A stretch of 60,450 nucleotides of DNA from Christiangramia crocea. Lineage in GTDB: Bacteria; Bacteroidota; Bacteroidia; Flavobacteriales; Flavobacteriaceae. Shown here piece by piece: positions 34,910 to 44,757 of this stretch (position 1 is the first letter of the stretch; every line of letters begins with the position of its first letter). The position numbers and the translations under genes are program-made. Where the stretch lies: NCBI RefSeq assembly GCF_022410465.1, contig NZ_JAJSON010000001.1:1-60450 (forward strand), given 5' to 3'. Below the pieces are notes generated by a model. That model was not told where the DNA came from. It saw nothing but the letters and a program-made list of their open reading frames with translations, and searched no databases.

Positions 34910-37348
34910 TCATATTTCAGAATCTTTCGCTTCAGCTGTTAGAGTTATTTTTCCATCTTTCACTCCTTTTCCTTTTACCTTAAGGTCTATTTTACCAGTT
35001 TTTTCGTTTGATTTGACCAGCACCACTAATTTACCACTAAAAGCTTTCATGGTTGGTAAGTGGAACATTTCCAGAGAGGTAGGGTCTCCATTACAGGCCG
35101 CACGATATTCACCGGCTCCGCTTACCTCAAAATTTAATTGAATTGTAGCATTTGGGCATAAATTTCCGTCCTTGTCTACTACCGAAACCGTTACAAAACT
35201 GATATCTTCACCGTCAGCGATGATTGTATTTCTATCTGCTTCCAGCTTCAAATGATGAGGTTTTCCCGCGGTAACCACTTCTTTTTCTATCGCTGGTTCT
35301 CCGTTCTCATCATAAGCAATGACCTTTAATTTACCAGGTTCATAAACAATGTCTTTCCACATTAATCTATAACGTTCTAAGAGTGAATCCTTTTTCTTTT
35401 CCCTAATTCCCTGACTTTTTCCGTTGAAAAATAATTCAGCTTTATCATAATTCGTGTAAACAAAAACCGGCGTAACCTCACCTTCACGGCCTTCCCAGTT
35501 CCAATGGGGGAGTATGTGCAGGGTTTCATCTTCAGTATTCCATCTGCTTCGATATAAATAATACCGGTCTTTAGGTATCCCAGCCAGGTCAACCATTCCA
35601 AAATAGGAACTTCTGCTAGGCCAATAATTATCATAGGGAGTAGGCTCTCCTAGATAATCAAAACCTGTCCATACAAATTCACCTAAAACCCAGTCATGAT
35701 CATCCTGTTCTACAAAATCCACTTCGGGAATATTAGACCAGCTGCAGTATTCCAGATCATAAGAAGAGGACTGCATATCGGGATAGGTCATATTATATCC
35801 TTTTTGAACGGGAAACTTGTATATTCCGCGTGAACTTACAGTAGATGCTGTTTCTGATCCCAGAATAAAGCCCTGCGGAAATTTTTCGTAAGCCTCATCA
35901 TATAAGTGAACACGATAATTTAAGCCTGGAATGTCCAGAACTGAACCAAAGCCACTTTCCATTACTGCTTTAACCTGGTCCATTCCAACAGTTACCGGTC
36001 TGGTTGGGTCTTCCCGGTGAAATATATCCTGTAGCCAATGCAAACGCTTTACACCTTCGCTTCCATGCTGATCCGGCACCTCATTTCCTGCACTCCACAT
36101 CACGATACTTGGATGATTTTTTGTCGCTCTAACCAGGTTTTCTACATCTCTTTCTGCCCATTTATCAAAATGTTTATTGTACCCATTTTGAACTTTTGGT
36201 CTTTTCCATTCATCAAAGCTTTCGGCAATTACCAGGAACCCCATTTCGTCACATAATTCCAGTTGTTCTAGCGAAGGCATATTATGGGCAGATCTTATGG
36301 CGTTACATCCCAAATCCTTCAAAATCGATAGTTGTCTTTTCAGGGCTGCCCTATTGATCGCTGTTCCCAGGGGTCCAAGATCATGGTGTAAACAAACCCC
36401 TTTAAATTTCGTGACTTCGCCATTAAGCTTAAATCCTTCAGTAGTATATTCAATTTCCCTTATTCCGAAGTTTATCTCCTGCTGATCTTTTAATTCTTCA
36501 TTCTGAAACAATTTTACCTCAGCCGTATATAGATAAGGATTTGATGGAGACCATAACTCCGGGTTATTTACCTTAATATTTTGTTCAATTTCATCTCCAA
36601 ATTGCTGGCAATTGGAATTAGTTGCAACTGTCTTTCCTTCAATATCTTTAATGATGGTTTCTACACAGATATTGTCGCCGTTAACCTTTGATTTAATTTG
36701 AACCTTAGCCATATCTTCATCGATAATTGGAGTGGTAATTGTATGTCCCCAATGCTGAAAGGATACCGGGTTTTTGGTTATTAATTGCACCTTCCGGTAT
36801 AGCCCCGCACCCGGATACCATCTGGAAGATCTTGGTTCGTTTTCCAATCTTACAGCAATAATATTCTCTTCGTTTATTTTGAGTTTGTCGCTTACATCAA
36901 AATAAAAATAACTGTAACCGTAAGGTCGACCTCCAATTTTCTTACCATTTAGAAAAACCTCTGCATTACTCATTGCACCATCAAAAGTTAAAAGTAATTG
37001 CTTTCCCTGCGCTGATTCTGGAACCTTTAATTTTGTCCTATACCAGCCGGTACCAATAAAAGGAAGCGCTCCGGTTCTACCTGTTTTTTCGGTAGCTTTC
37101 TCTTCATTGTTCTGTTCAATTTTTACAACCTGTTTATCTACCTCTTTATCAAAAGGACCATAGATTGCCCAGTCGTGCGGGACGATGACTTCCTGCCATG
37201 AGGAATCATCGAAATTAGTTTGATAGGCATTTTGATTTTCTCCCTGATAAAACTTCCAGCTTTCCAATTCCTGAATTTCACGAGTTTGAGAAAATAAGTA
37301 GGTTTGTGCGATTAAAAATAAGAGGGAGATATAGAATTTCAGATTCAT
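34910..37348 (-). CDS. GH2 beta-galactosidase-type glycosidase, copy 1
   Basis: An 812-residue exported enzyme (signal ending YLFSQ near 21). The order is a sugar-binding jelly roll (GTGWYRTKLKVPE, NAEVFLNGKKIGGRPYGYSYF), an Ig-like domain, the TIM barrel, and C-terminal beta domains. The acid/base Glu lies in VMWSAGNEVPDQ (~420), the nucleophile in ILGSETAS (~497), and FKGVCLHHDLG (~315) is a standard GH2 segment. Release of beta-galactose from galactan or arabinogalactan side chains is the expected role. It is the last gene of the leftward operon that starts at 49006, 13 bases after GH115. Confidence 0.9.
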   Translation of the reverse strand: MNLKFYISLLFLIAQTYLFSQTREIQELESWKFYQGENQNAYQTNFDDSSWQEVIVPHDWAIYGPFDKEVDKQVVKIEQNNEEKATEKTGRTGALPFIGTGWYRTKLKVPESAQGKQLLLTFDGAMSNAEVFLNGKKIGGRPYGYSYFYFDVSDKLKINEENIIAVRLENEPRSSRWYPGAGLYRKVQLITKNPVSFQHWGHTITTPIIDEDMAKVQIKSKVNGDNICVETIIKDIEGKTVATNSNCQQFGDEIEQNIKVNNPELWSPSNPYLYTAEVKLFQNEELKDQQEINFGIREIEYTTEGFKLNGEVTKFKGVCLHHDLGPLGTAINRAALKRQLSILKDLGCNAIRSAHNMPSLEQLELCDEMGFLVIAESFDEWKRPKVQNGYNKHFDKWAERDVENLVRATKNHPSIVMWSAGNEVPDQHGSEGVKRLHWLQDIFHREDPTRPVTVGMDQVKAVMESGFGSVLDIPGLNYRVHLYDEAYEKFPQGFILGSETASTVSSRGIYKFPVQKGYNMTYPDMQSSSYDLEYCSWSNIPEVDFVEQDDHDWVLGEFVWTGFDYLGEPTPYDNYWPSRSSYFGMVDLAGIPKDRYYLYRSRWNTEDETLHILPHWNWEGREGEVTPVFVYTNYDKAELFFNGKSQGIREKKKDSLLERYRLMWKDIVYEPGKLKVIAYDENGEPAIEKEVVTAGKPHHLKLEADRNTIIADGEDISFVTVSVVDKDGNLCPNATIQLNFEVSGAGEYRAACNGDPTSLEMFHLPTMKAFSGKLVVLVKSNEKTGKIDLKVKGKGVKDGKITLTAEAKDSEI

Positions 37349-37361
37349 GCTAATAATTCAT

Positions 37362-40229
37362 TCAGGGTTTAGTTTCAGGTAGAATACTATACGGTAAAGA
37401 TTGATCTAATAAATTTAAATAAATAAAATCAATGGCGACTCCTTCATCAATCATATAAATCCTTAGCGTATGTTTTCCCTTTTTTCCAATGTTTACATTG
37501 ATATTTTTTTTCGCAAGATTGCGAAGCACATTTTGTTTCCATTCTTCGCTTCGGCCGTATGTTTTAAAATCTATAATTTTAACAGGATTATCGTCCCATT
37601 GTACACCAATTCTGAGGCTGTGATTATTGGTAAGAGGATGAGTTGGGAGGGCATTGACGATTAATTCGGCGTCCTCAGCAAGAGTTTCAGTATAAATATC
37701 GTACTCTAGGTAAGGATTCTTTTCTGCAATCTGAAAAGTATCAAGTGGGTTTTCGTTTAGAGGTAAGCTCTGCATCAAATTTTTGCTGTAACTTAAGCCT
37801 GCCATTTTCTCCCAGCCAAACTCTCCGGAATCCCTTTTATCAGAGTAGTTTTCGGCATATATGGAAACTATTCCGTTTTTTTCAATAAAAGTATTCTTTG
37901 AATTTCCATTGATATTGTAAGAATGAATTTCTATAGTTAAACGAATAGTTTTTGATGAGTTAATGCTTAGTTCTGAATAGCGGGGAGCACCTGACTCTTT
38001 CCACTTTTCCCAGTCAATACTGACTTTTATTCTTTCAGAAGGATTAGCGGAATCCAAACTGCCTTGAGATTTGGTTAATAGTAACCAGTCAGGTTTATTT
38101 CCAATTTGCCAGTCAATTGATTTTGCAGCTTTTATAAATAGATCAAAAAAGTACGAATCTTTTGCTCCCTGGTAAAATATGGGCAATTGTGATTTTTTCG
38201 ATTTTCCGCTATGTTCCACAGAAATACCAAGCTCATCATCCGAAACTTCCGAATTATTAAGTTTAATTTCGGGTTTTAGATAAACCGGTAAGCCTCTTGG
38301 TTGCATGTCCATCATATCTTGCCATTTTCCTTCAGCAATATCCTCATTATATCTTTCAGTTAAGGCAACAATACTATCATAATATTGTAAAGAGAGTTCT
38401 TTATAATTTTGAGCTTCCAGCCTTTTTTCCTGATTATATTTAATGGCGAGGTCCCTAAACAAAAACTTTTTATTCATAAAAGAAGCTCCTTTTACAGGAT
38501 AATATACTAACTGGAAAAAGGCATCCTGATATTTTTCAGGTAGTTTTTGCTGAATTTCTTCAACTTTTTTCTCAAGAGTATCGTACTCGTTAATTCTCGC
38601 AGTTACTTCATCTCCCCATGAAAAAGGTGAGTAAGCAGTAGTGTCTATGGAAGTGGTTGGCTCGGTCTGGCTCCATCCCATAAATTCAGGTTTACGTTCA
38701 AAAGCCAATTGGTAGTAATTCGTTTTAAGATCAGCTATTTCTTTTGCAAAATTTCCATCAAAAACTGATTTATAGAATGACTCTAAGTGCTTATCTACAT
38801 ATTGAGGATCTTCAAATCTTGACACATCATAAGCCATATCCATAAAAAGCTGCATATTGTATTCTGCAGGTTTTATATCCCCCACATTCAGGATCCATAT
38901 CTTTTTGTCCCCTGTTTTGTAAGCTTTCATCATTTCTTCCCGAATCAAACCAGGATGGGTAGAACTCAGCCACAAATAATCATGTGGTCTACCCCAGTAG
39001 GATGCATGATAGTAAACTCCGCCACCACCGGCTCTTTGACGCTCATTTTCGTCACTCAATCTCCTTATGTAGCCATAATTATCATCGGTCCAGATGATGG
39101 TAATGTCATCTGGAATATCCATTCCTGAATCGTAAAGATCTAAGACCTCCTTGTAAACCGTAAAGGCCTGGGGAATTTCAGAAATCGGTTCTGAACTATA
39201 TTGTTCTAAGAGTTTACGTTGATCTTTGATAACGCCTGAAAGTACCTGAGCAGCCTGTTCAACACTTTTTACACCTTCCATACCGCTATCGTGAACACCG
39301 CGCATTCCAATAGTATATATCGCATCCAGTTGAGAGGATTCTTTTACTCGCTCTTCCCAATAATTATAGACATTTTCCTCATTAGAAACATAACTGAAGT
39401 CTCCCATGGTATTATGTTTCCATTCATCCACATTATTACGTAACATGGGCTCTGCGTGTGAACTTCCTAAAACTATATGATATTTTGAAGCCATATCGGG
39501 ATTACCCGGATAATGAAAAAAAGCTCTTGTACTGGGGTGCATGGCAGGCCAGATGGTATTTGCCTTTAAACGGAGTAATAATTCAAAGATTTTTGAATAA
39601 GTTTTAGGTCCAATATCACCCACTTCAGGCTCAAAGGTATGTTCAGCCCAGGGCTGTAGTCCCCAGTCTTCATCGTTTAAAAATATCCCTCTGTATTCAA
39701 CGGATGGTTCTTTAGAATAAAAATCTGTTGATTCAACAAAAATTTCTTGCTGCTTTTGAACCGGGACGTCAGCCCACCAGTTCCATGGCGATACACCTAG
39801 TTTTTCTGAAAGATTAAAGACCCCAAATGCCGTACCCCTGGGATCTGTACCTGCAATAATTAAAATTTTTTTATTACCCTGATTAATTACTTTGTAAAGA
39901 AAACTTTCTTTTTGATTTTTGAATTCTTCCGAAACGGCATTTGGATCCAGGAATTTAGTAATCATTGGTGATTCCAATTCGCCAATTAAGATGTAGTTTA
40001 CCTGATCTTTTCCAATGCTCGTGCTAACTTCAGGCTTTTTATTGGTGATCTTTAATATGTCTTCAGCAAAAAGATAAGCCGATATGGAATCCAGGGAAGA
40101 ACCATTTTCATCATAAATTATAGATGAGATTTCATCTTTTCCCGCTATCTCAAATTCCTTTTTCGATTCTTGCCCAATTCCTGAAAAACTGGAATAGAGC
40201 AGGATGAAAAAAATAACCTTTCTATTCAT
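37362..40229 (-). CDS. GH115 alpha-glucuronidase
   Basis: A 955-residue exported enzyme (signal ending SGIGQ near 20). GH115 landmarks are GTDPRGTAFGVFNLSEKLGVSPWNWWADVPV, RGIFLNDEDWGLQPW, LLLRLKANTIWPAMHP, HIVLGSSHAEPMLRN and TIGMRGVHDSGMEG, then WTDDNYGYIRRL. The family removes (4-O-methyl-)glucuronic acid from xylan or arabinogalactan. With no xylanase here, a glucuronate-capped arabinogalactan or RG-I side chain is the more likely substrate. It overlaps the upstream GH2 gene by 8 bases. The length is normal for the family. Confidence 0.9.
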   Translation of the reverse strand: MNRKVIFFILLYSSFSGIGQESKKEFEIAGKDEISSIIYDENGSSLDSISAYLFAEDILKITNKKPEVSTSIGKDQVNYILIGELESPMITKFLDPNAVSEEFKNQKESFLYKVINQGNKKILIIAGTDPRGTAFGVFNLSEKLGVSPWNWWADVPVQKQQEIFVESTDFYSKEPSVEYRGIFLNDEDWGLQPWAEHTFEPEVGDIGPKTYSKIFELLLRLKANTIWPAMHPSTRAFFHYPGNPDMASKYHIVLGSSHAEPMLRNNVDEWKHNTMGDFSYVSNEENVYNYWEERVKESSQLDAIYTIGMRGVHDSGMEGVKSVEQAAQVLSGVIKDQRKLLEQYSSEPISEIPQAFTVYKEVLDLYDSGMDIPDDITIIWTDDNYGYIRRLSDENERQRAGGGGVYYHASYWGRPHDYLWLSSTHPGLIREEMMKAYKTGDKKIWILNVGDIKPAEYNMQLFMDMAYDVSRFEDPQYVDKHLESFYKSVFDGNFAKEIADLKTNYYQLAFERKPEFMGWSQTEPTTSIDTTAYSPFSWGDEVTARINEYDTLEKKVEEIQQKLPEKYQDAFFQLVYYPVKGASFMNKKFLFRDLAIKYNQEKRLEAQNYKELSLQYYDSIVALTERYNEDIAEGKWQDMMDMQPRGLPVYLKPEIKLNNSEVSDDELGISVEHSGKSKKSQLPIFYQGAKDSYFFDLFIKAAKSIDWQIGNKPDWLLLTKSQGSLDSANPSERIKVSIDWEKWKESGAPRYSELSINSSKTIRLTIEIHSYNINGNSKNTFIEKNGIVSIYAENYSDKRDSGEFGWEKMAGLSYSKNLMQSLPLNENPLDTFQIAEKNPYLEYDIYTETLAEDAELIVNALPTHPLTNNHSLRIGVQWDDNPVKIIDFKTYGRSEEWKQNVLRNLAKKNINVNIGKKGKHTLRIYMIDEGVAIDFIYLNLLDQSLPYSILPETKP

Positions 40230-43206
40230 AAAATTCTATCTCTACAATACGCAGTTGTCCTTTTGCATTAGCAGCTTCTTTATCCTTGTACAAATCCAGT
40301 TCTTTTGTTGGATCTACTTCAACAATATCCCCAAAAGCATCCTCTTCAGTATTCGCACCAATAAGCTCAATTTTTACATTTTCCGTGATTCCGGTGTCTA
40401 CGGGGATATGAAGATAACCTAAGTTTCTTCTTGTTTCACCTTTATAGATTTCTTGACCATCTGCAGTTATTCGAATCGGATAACTCTTGGTTCTCCATCC
40501 TGTAAGTTTTATGGATATTTCGGATATTTCCGAAGGCTTGGCTAGTTCATAATTAATCCATCCGGTATTAATTCTACCGTCATTCGTCCATTCGCTTAAC
40601 TCATTATCATCAAAACTTTTATAAACTTCGTCTTCATTCGAACCTGCCGTAGCGCTGGAGATAAATACGGTATTTCTCTTTTTGGTATAAGACGGTGTAG
40701 ATGGAGTAGGACCACGTTCCAGGTTAGAGGGAAGTCCCTGCCCGGGAAGGTGCTCAGCAAGACCGTTTTGGGTTTCAAATGGATTGGTTTGCAGATTAAT
40801 CGAAGCAGACTCCAATCCATCAGACTTTGCTTTAACTATAATTTCGCCTGCTTTAACAAGAGATTGAATCATTACACGATTTATTCCGTTGGTCACGGCA
40901 AGATCTTTTGAAAGAATATCGTTTCCGGGTCCATAACCTATTCCTCCCAGCCACTTTCCGGGACCTTCAATTTCAAAATTTATTTCAGAATTATCTATCG
41001 GAACCCGATTACCATCTGCATCTACTACTTCCACATCTATCAAAGCGATATCTGCCCCATTGGCTTTAAAACCGGTTGGAGATACACGCGGAGTAAGTTT
41101 TATGGCGGTTGCTTCCCCAGCGGTCTTAAATTCAGCCTCGCTAAGGATGTTATCTTCAGTATCATAACTTACCGCTTTCAAAGTGCCCGGCTCAAAAGCT
41201 ACATTTTCAAAAGTGAATAAAAAGCCATAACTCTTTTCACCAAAACCAAGTGACTTATCATTTAGGAAAAGTTCAACCTTATCTCCGGTAGAAATGACAT
41301 ATTCATTTTTAACGATGGTATCGTTATAGTTCCAGTGTCCCAGAATATGGCTGCCATGATCTTCAATGTCAACCCAACCATCCCACATTACCTGATGAGC
41401 GTAAAAACCATCTTTCGGGATTCTCATTGGATCAACCTCTCCGCTTCCGCGATAATTTCCCTCTCCGCGATAATGTGTATTAGAATCTGAAAATATGATA
41501 TTTACCCCGCCAGAGCTTACTCGCTCACCAGTTCCTGGTCTTTCACGAAAATAATCATACCATCGCACCACATTTTCAATAGCATGGGCATCTTGGTTAT
41601 GGTTATAAGCACGGGCTGGTTCCCCTTTATAAAGTGGCCCGTCCCCCTCTTCATGAAAAGGAGGAGTGTATTCGTCCCAGTATTTTCGTAATCCTTCATC
41701 CCTGGAATATTCTGTAGCCCACATAGGTATATGCGCACTTTTGTTGATATAAAGCATTTCCCCTCCGTATTCTGCTTCCCTGCTATCCAACATTTCGCGA
41801 GAACCGGCAGCACGTCCACCATAAGGATCGTATGTATCGCGTAAACTCTTCATTTCATGCATATGGGGTTCGCTAATAGCATCATTTCCGGACTCATAAA
41901 AAATGATGCTAGGATTATTTCTATTGTATATAATAGCATCCCGCATTAATCTGACTCGTTGTTTCCAATTATCGCCTTTAGAATCACCTTCAGCATCACC
42001 TGCAGGCATGGCTTGCATCAATCCAACGCGATCCAGACTTTCCACATCCTGTTTCCACGGAGTAATATGCATCCATCTAACAAGATTGGCATTGCTTTCC
42101 ACCATTAACTGATTACTAAAATCACTCATCCAGGCTGGAACAGACATGCCCACAGCAGGCCATTCATTGCTGGTTCGCTGAGCGTATCCTTTTACCTGAA
42201 TCACCCTATCGTTAAGCCAGATTTTTCCATCTTTAAAATTTGTTTTTCTGAAACCTGTTGTAGTCACAACTTCGTCTAAGGTGTTTCCATTTTCTTTAAT
42301 TCGAGTGATAACGTCATAAAGGTATCCGTAACCCCAACTCCAGAAATTTAGATCTTCCATCATTTTATCGGCTTTCAGAATTTTAGTTTCTCCGGATGCT
42401 AAAGTTTCAGCTTCGCTTTGGAATTTCCCAACTGAATTTCCTTCCATGTCAAGAATTTCAACTTCCATCGAAATTTGCTTATCTGAAGGACTTTCATTTC
42501 GTATCTGGGATTCTACATTAACTTTTGCCGTTTTATTTTCGATATTAAAATCGGAAGGATAGACATAAATACCGGTAGTTTCTAAGTTAGAGTAGAGCGG
42601 TAAGGTTTGATAAACGTTATTGGTGATATGCAGCATTACGTTTTTTGTAATCCCACCGTAATTTGCATTGAAGTTTTTATCATTCCAGCGATATTTGGCA
42701 TTGGTAGCTTTCTCCCTATAATCCCAACTATTGTCTATGCGAAGTGCGATGGTGTTCTCCTTATTCCCGGTGTTTATTATATCTGAAATATCCAGGCCAA
42801 AAGCCATAGCTCCATTTTCATGAATACCAATTTTTTGCCCGTTCAAAAATATTTCTCCACCCTGTCTAATCCCTTCAAATTCCAGGAATACTTTCTTGCC
42901 TTCCGCTTCTTCGGGCACTTTAAAATCTTTGCGATACCATACTATTCCGGTGGTATGCTCATAAATGGATTTTTCAAAAGCTTCTTCCTGATTATAGGCA
43001 TGAGGGAGCGTAACTTTTATCCACTTACTATCATTAAAATTAGGTTTTTCTGCACCCTTGATGTCTCCCTGCTTTAGTTTCCAGTCTGAATTAAAGTTGT
43101 ATTCTTTTCTTTCAAAATCCTGTGCATTAAGGTTTAAATAATTTAATATAAAAAGTAAAAACGTTAATGTTTTTATAGGCTTGAATGTTTTTTTCTTGAA
43201 ATTCAT
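40222..43206 (-). CDS. GH2-family glycosidase with an unusual acid/base position, copy 2
   Basis: A 994-residue exported enzyme (signal ending NLNAQ near 29). GH2 architecture is clear: jelly roll (GIVWYRKDFKVPEEAEGKKVFLEFEGI), Ig-like domain, barrel, Big-type domains (TAIKLTPRVSPTGFKANGADIALIDVEVVD) and a C-terminal F5/8- or malectin-like sugar-binding domain. The barrel strand that normally ends in Asn-Glu reads FYESGNDAISEPHMHEM (~440), so Asp stands where the acid/base Glu is expected. Glu in MWATEYSRDEG (~497) is the likely nucleophile. A specialised GH2 clade or altered specificity is possible. It shares one base with the upstream CE12 stop (TAATG). Confidence 0.85.
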   Translation of the reverse strand: MNFKKKTFKPIKTLTFLLFILNYLNLNAQDFERKEYNFNSDWKLKQGDIKGAEKPNFNDSKWIKVTLPHAYNQEEAFEKSIYEHTTGIVWYRKDFKVPEEAEGKKVFLEFEGIRQGGEIFLNGQKIGIHENGAMAFGLDISDIINTGNKENTIALRIDNSWDYREKATNAKYRWNDKNFNANYGGITKNVMLHITNNVYQTLPLYSNLETTGIYVYPSDFNIENKTAKVNVESQIRNESPSDKQISMEVEILDMEGNSVGKFQSEAETLASGETKILKADKMMEDLNFWSWGYGYLYDVITRIKENGNTLDEVVTTTGFRKTNFKDGKIWLNDRVIQVKGYAQRTSNEWPAVGMSVPAWMSDFSNQLMVESNANLVRWMHITPWKQDVESLDRVGLMQAMPAGDAEGDSKGDNWKQRVRLMRDAIIYNRNNPSIIFYESGNDAISEPHMHEMKSLRDTYDPYGGRAAGSREMLDSREAEYGGEMLYINKSAHIPMWATEYSRDEGLRKYWDEYTPPFHEEGDGPLYKGEPARAYNHNQDAHAIENVVRWYDYFRERPGTGERVSSGGVNIIFSDSNTHYRGEGNYRGSGEVDPMRIPKDGFYAHQVMWDGWVDIEDHGSHILGHWNYNDTIVKNEYVISTGDKVELFLNDKSLGFGEKSYGFLFTFENVAFEPGTLKAVSYDTEDNILSEAEFKTAGEATAIKLTPRVSPTGFKANGADIALIDVEVVDADGNRVPIDNSEINFEIEGPGKWLGGIGYGPGNDILSKDLAVTNGINRVMIQSLVKAGEIIVKAKSDGLESASINLQTNPFETQNGLAEHLPGQGLPSNLERGPTPSTPSYTKKRNTVFISSATAGSNEDEVYKSFDDNELSEWTNDGRINTGWINYELAKPSEISEISIKLTGWRTKSYPIRITADGQEIYKGETRRNLGYLHIPVDTGITENVKIELIGANTEEDAFGDIVEVDPTKELDLYKDKEAANAKGQLRIVEIEFYE

Positions 43207-44750
43207 TATTTTTTATTTTCCTGTCCTTTCTTTGATTGGTTCTTCGGGATAAAAATGTAATCTCTTATACCGCTTCCTTTTAATTGATTCAGGGACTTTG
43301 CAACAACCAGCGCATTTAATTCTGCACCCTCAAGGTTCGTATGCGTATGGTCTTTAGGGAAGAATTCTTTTACCTTCTGTCTGCCCATATCTTCATATCT
43401 ACTAGCAATGGAATCATTAAGATCTACAAAATAGCCTCCTGCTTCTTCAACCGCTTCTTTAGCCCATTTGGCATAAGAATCATCGTTGCGTTCCACTTTG
43501 TCACCATGCCAGATGTTTCTGGGAATCATACTCAAAACAATTGGCGTGGCTCCTTTTTCTTCTGCTTCATCAATATATTTCTTCATATACCAGCCATAAG
43601 TATGAACTACTTCGGTACTGTCTTCGCTAAATTCAACAGTTTGAGTTTCATCTCCCATACCTTTCAGTGAACCTCTATATTTCGGCTTATCTATATGTCC
43701 GCCGTCATTGTGTCCAAACTGAATTAGTAAAAAATCACCTTCATCAAGACTATCCAAAACTGCCTGCCACAGACCTTCACCTCGGAATGTTCGGCTGCTT
43801 CTTCCGCCGCGCGCTTTGTTATAAACATTCACTCGAGTAGTATCAAAATATCTATCAATAGGTACACCCCACCCAACAAGCGTATCATTATTACTAGCTA
43901 CGGTGGAATCCCCTATAATATAGACGTCTTTTTTAGCAGGAAGTTTAATCTGCGGATTTTCTAGTAGATAACTATTTAATGAATTTTCGCTTTCCTGAAT
44001 TCCTTCAGCGACAAGAGTGGCGGCCAGCACGGCTCCTTTAGCAGAGGTATGCGTATGATCCCTTTCATAAAAAAATGTTCCGGTAACATTTTTTTCGCCA
44101 ATTTCTTCCATTTCCGAAGCCATTTTTTCATTCAGGTCAATGAAGGTCACGTTTTCTTCTTCTGCAACTTTTTTTGCCCATCCTCCATAAGAATTCTTGT
44201 TTCTGGGGACGTTTCCATTATTCCAATCATTTCGTGGAATAGGAGACATGACCAGCGGAATAGCTCCTTTTTCCTTTGCGTCTTTGATCACTTTCCGAAT
44301 ATACCAGCCATAGGAATGCACCGTTTCATGTTTCCCTGTAAGCATATTATCAATTTCCTCGCTTTCATCACCGGTTCCTTTTATAGTTCCCCTTGCCCGA
44401 AAGTCATCATTAATAGGTCCCGAGTCATTATGCCCGAACTGTATAAGTACATAATCCCCTTTCTGAAGGCTGTTTTTTACCGGTTTCCAGAGCCCTTTGG
44501 TTTGAAATGTCCGGCTGCTAGTGCCTCCCAGGGCATGGTTTTCTACTTCTACTTTAGAGGTATCCAGGAACTGGCCAATATAGTCGCCCCACCCCCAGAG
44601 ACCGCCGGAACCATCACCCCGACCGTTTTTTACGGTAGAATCTCCCACTAAATAAACGGTAGGTTTGTTTTCTTCAGATGTGTTCTGGTTACAACTAAGC
44701 AGTAAAATTGCAATAGAAAGCTGAAAAAAGATTTTTAATAATTTCATCAT
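43206..44750 (-). CDS. Tandem CE12 rhamnogalacturonan acetylesterase lipoprotein
   Basis: A 514-residue lipoprotein (lipobox LLLSC, Cys20) made of two complete CE12 SGNH domains. Domain 1: GDSTVKNG with Ser38, GGTSSRTF, QFGHNDSGP, and RDHTHTSAKGA. Domain 2: GDSTVASN with Ser about 281, GGRSSRTF, QFGHNDGGH, and KDHTHTNLEGA. Both keep the Ser, Gly, Asn and Asp-x-x-His residues, so both should be active. CE12 enzymes remove acetyl groups from galacturonate in RG-I. Most family members have one such domain; the duplication may allow action on neighbouring acetyl groups. It lies between two GH2 genes in the leftward operon. Confidence 0.92.
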   Translation of the reverse strand: MMKLLKIFFQLSIAILLLSCNQNTSEENKPTVYLVGDSTVKNGRGDGSGGLWGWGDYIGQFLDTSKVEVENHALGGTSSRTFQTKGLWKPVKNSLQKGDYVLIQFGHNDSGPINDDFRARGTIKGTGDESEEIDNMLTGKHETVHSYGWYIRKVIKDAKEKGAIPLVMSPIPRNDWNNGNVPRNKNSYGGWAKKVAEEENVTFIDLNEKMASEMEEIGEKNVTGTFFYERDHTHTSAKGAVLAATLVAEGIQESENSLNSYLLENPQIKLPAKKDVYIIGDSTVASNNDTLVGWGVPIDRYFDTTRVNVYNKARGGRSSRTFRGEGLWQAVLDSLDEGDFLLIQFGHNDGGHIDKPKYRGSLKGMGDETQTVEFSEDSTEVVHTYGWYMKKYIDEAEEKGATPIVLSMIPRNIWHGDKVERNDDSYAKWAKEAVEEAGGYFVDLNDSIASRYEDMGRQKVKEFFPKDHTHTNLEGAELNALVVAKSLNQLKGSGIRDYIFIPKNQSKKGQENKK

Positions 44751-44757
44751 TGGATTT

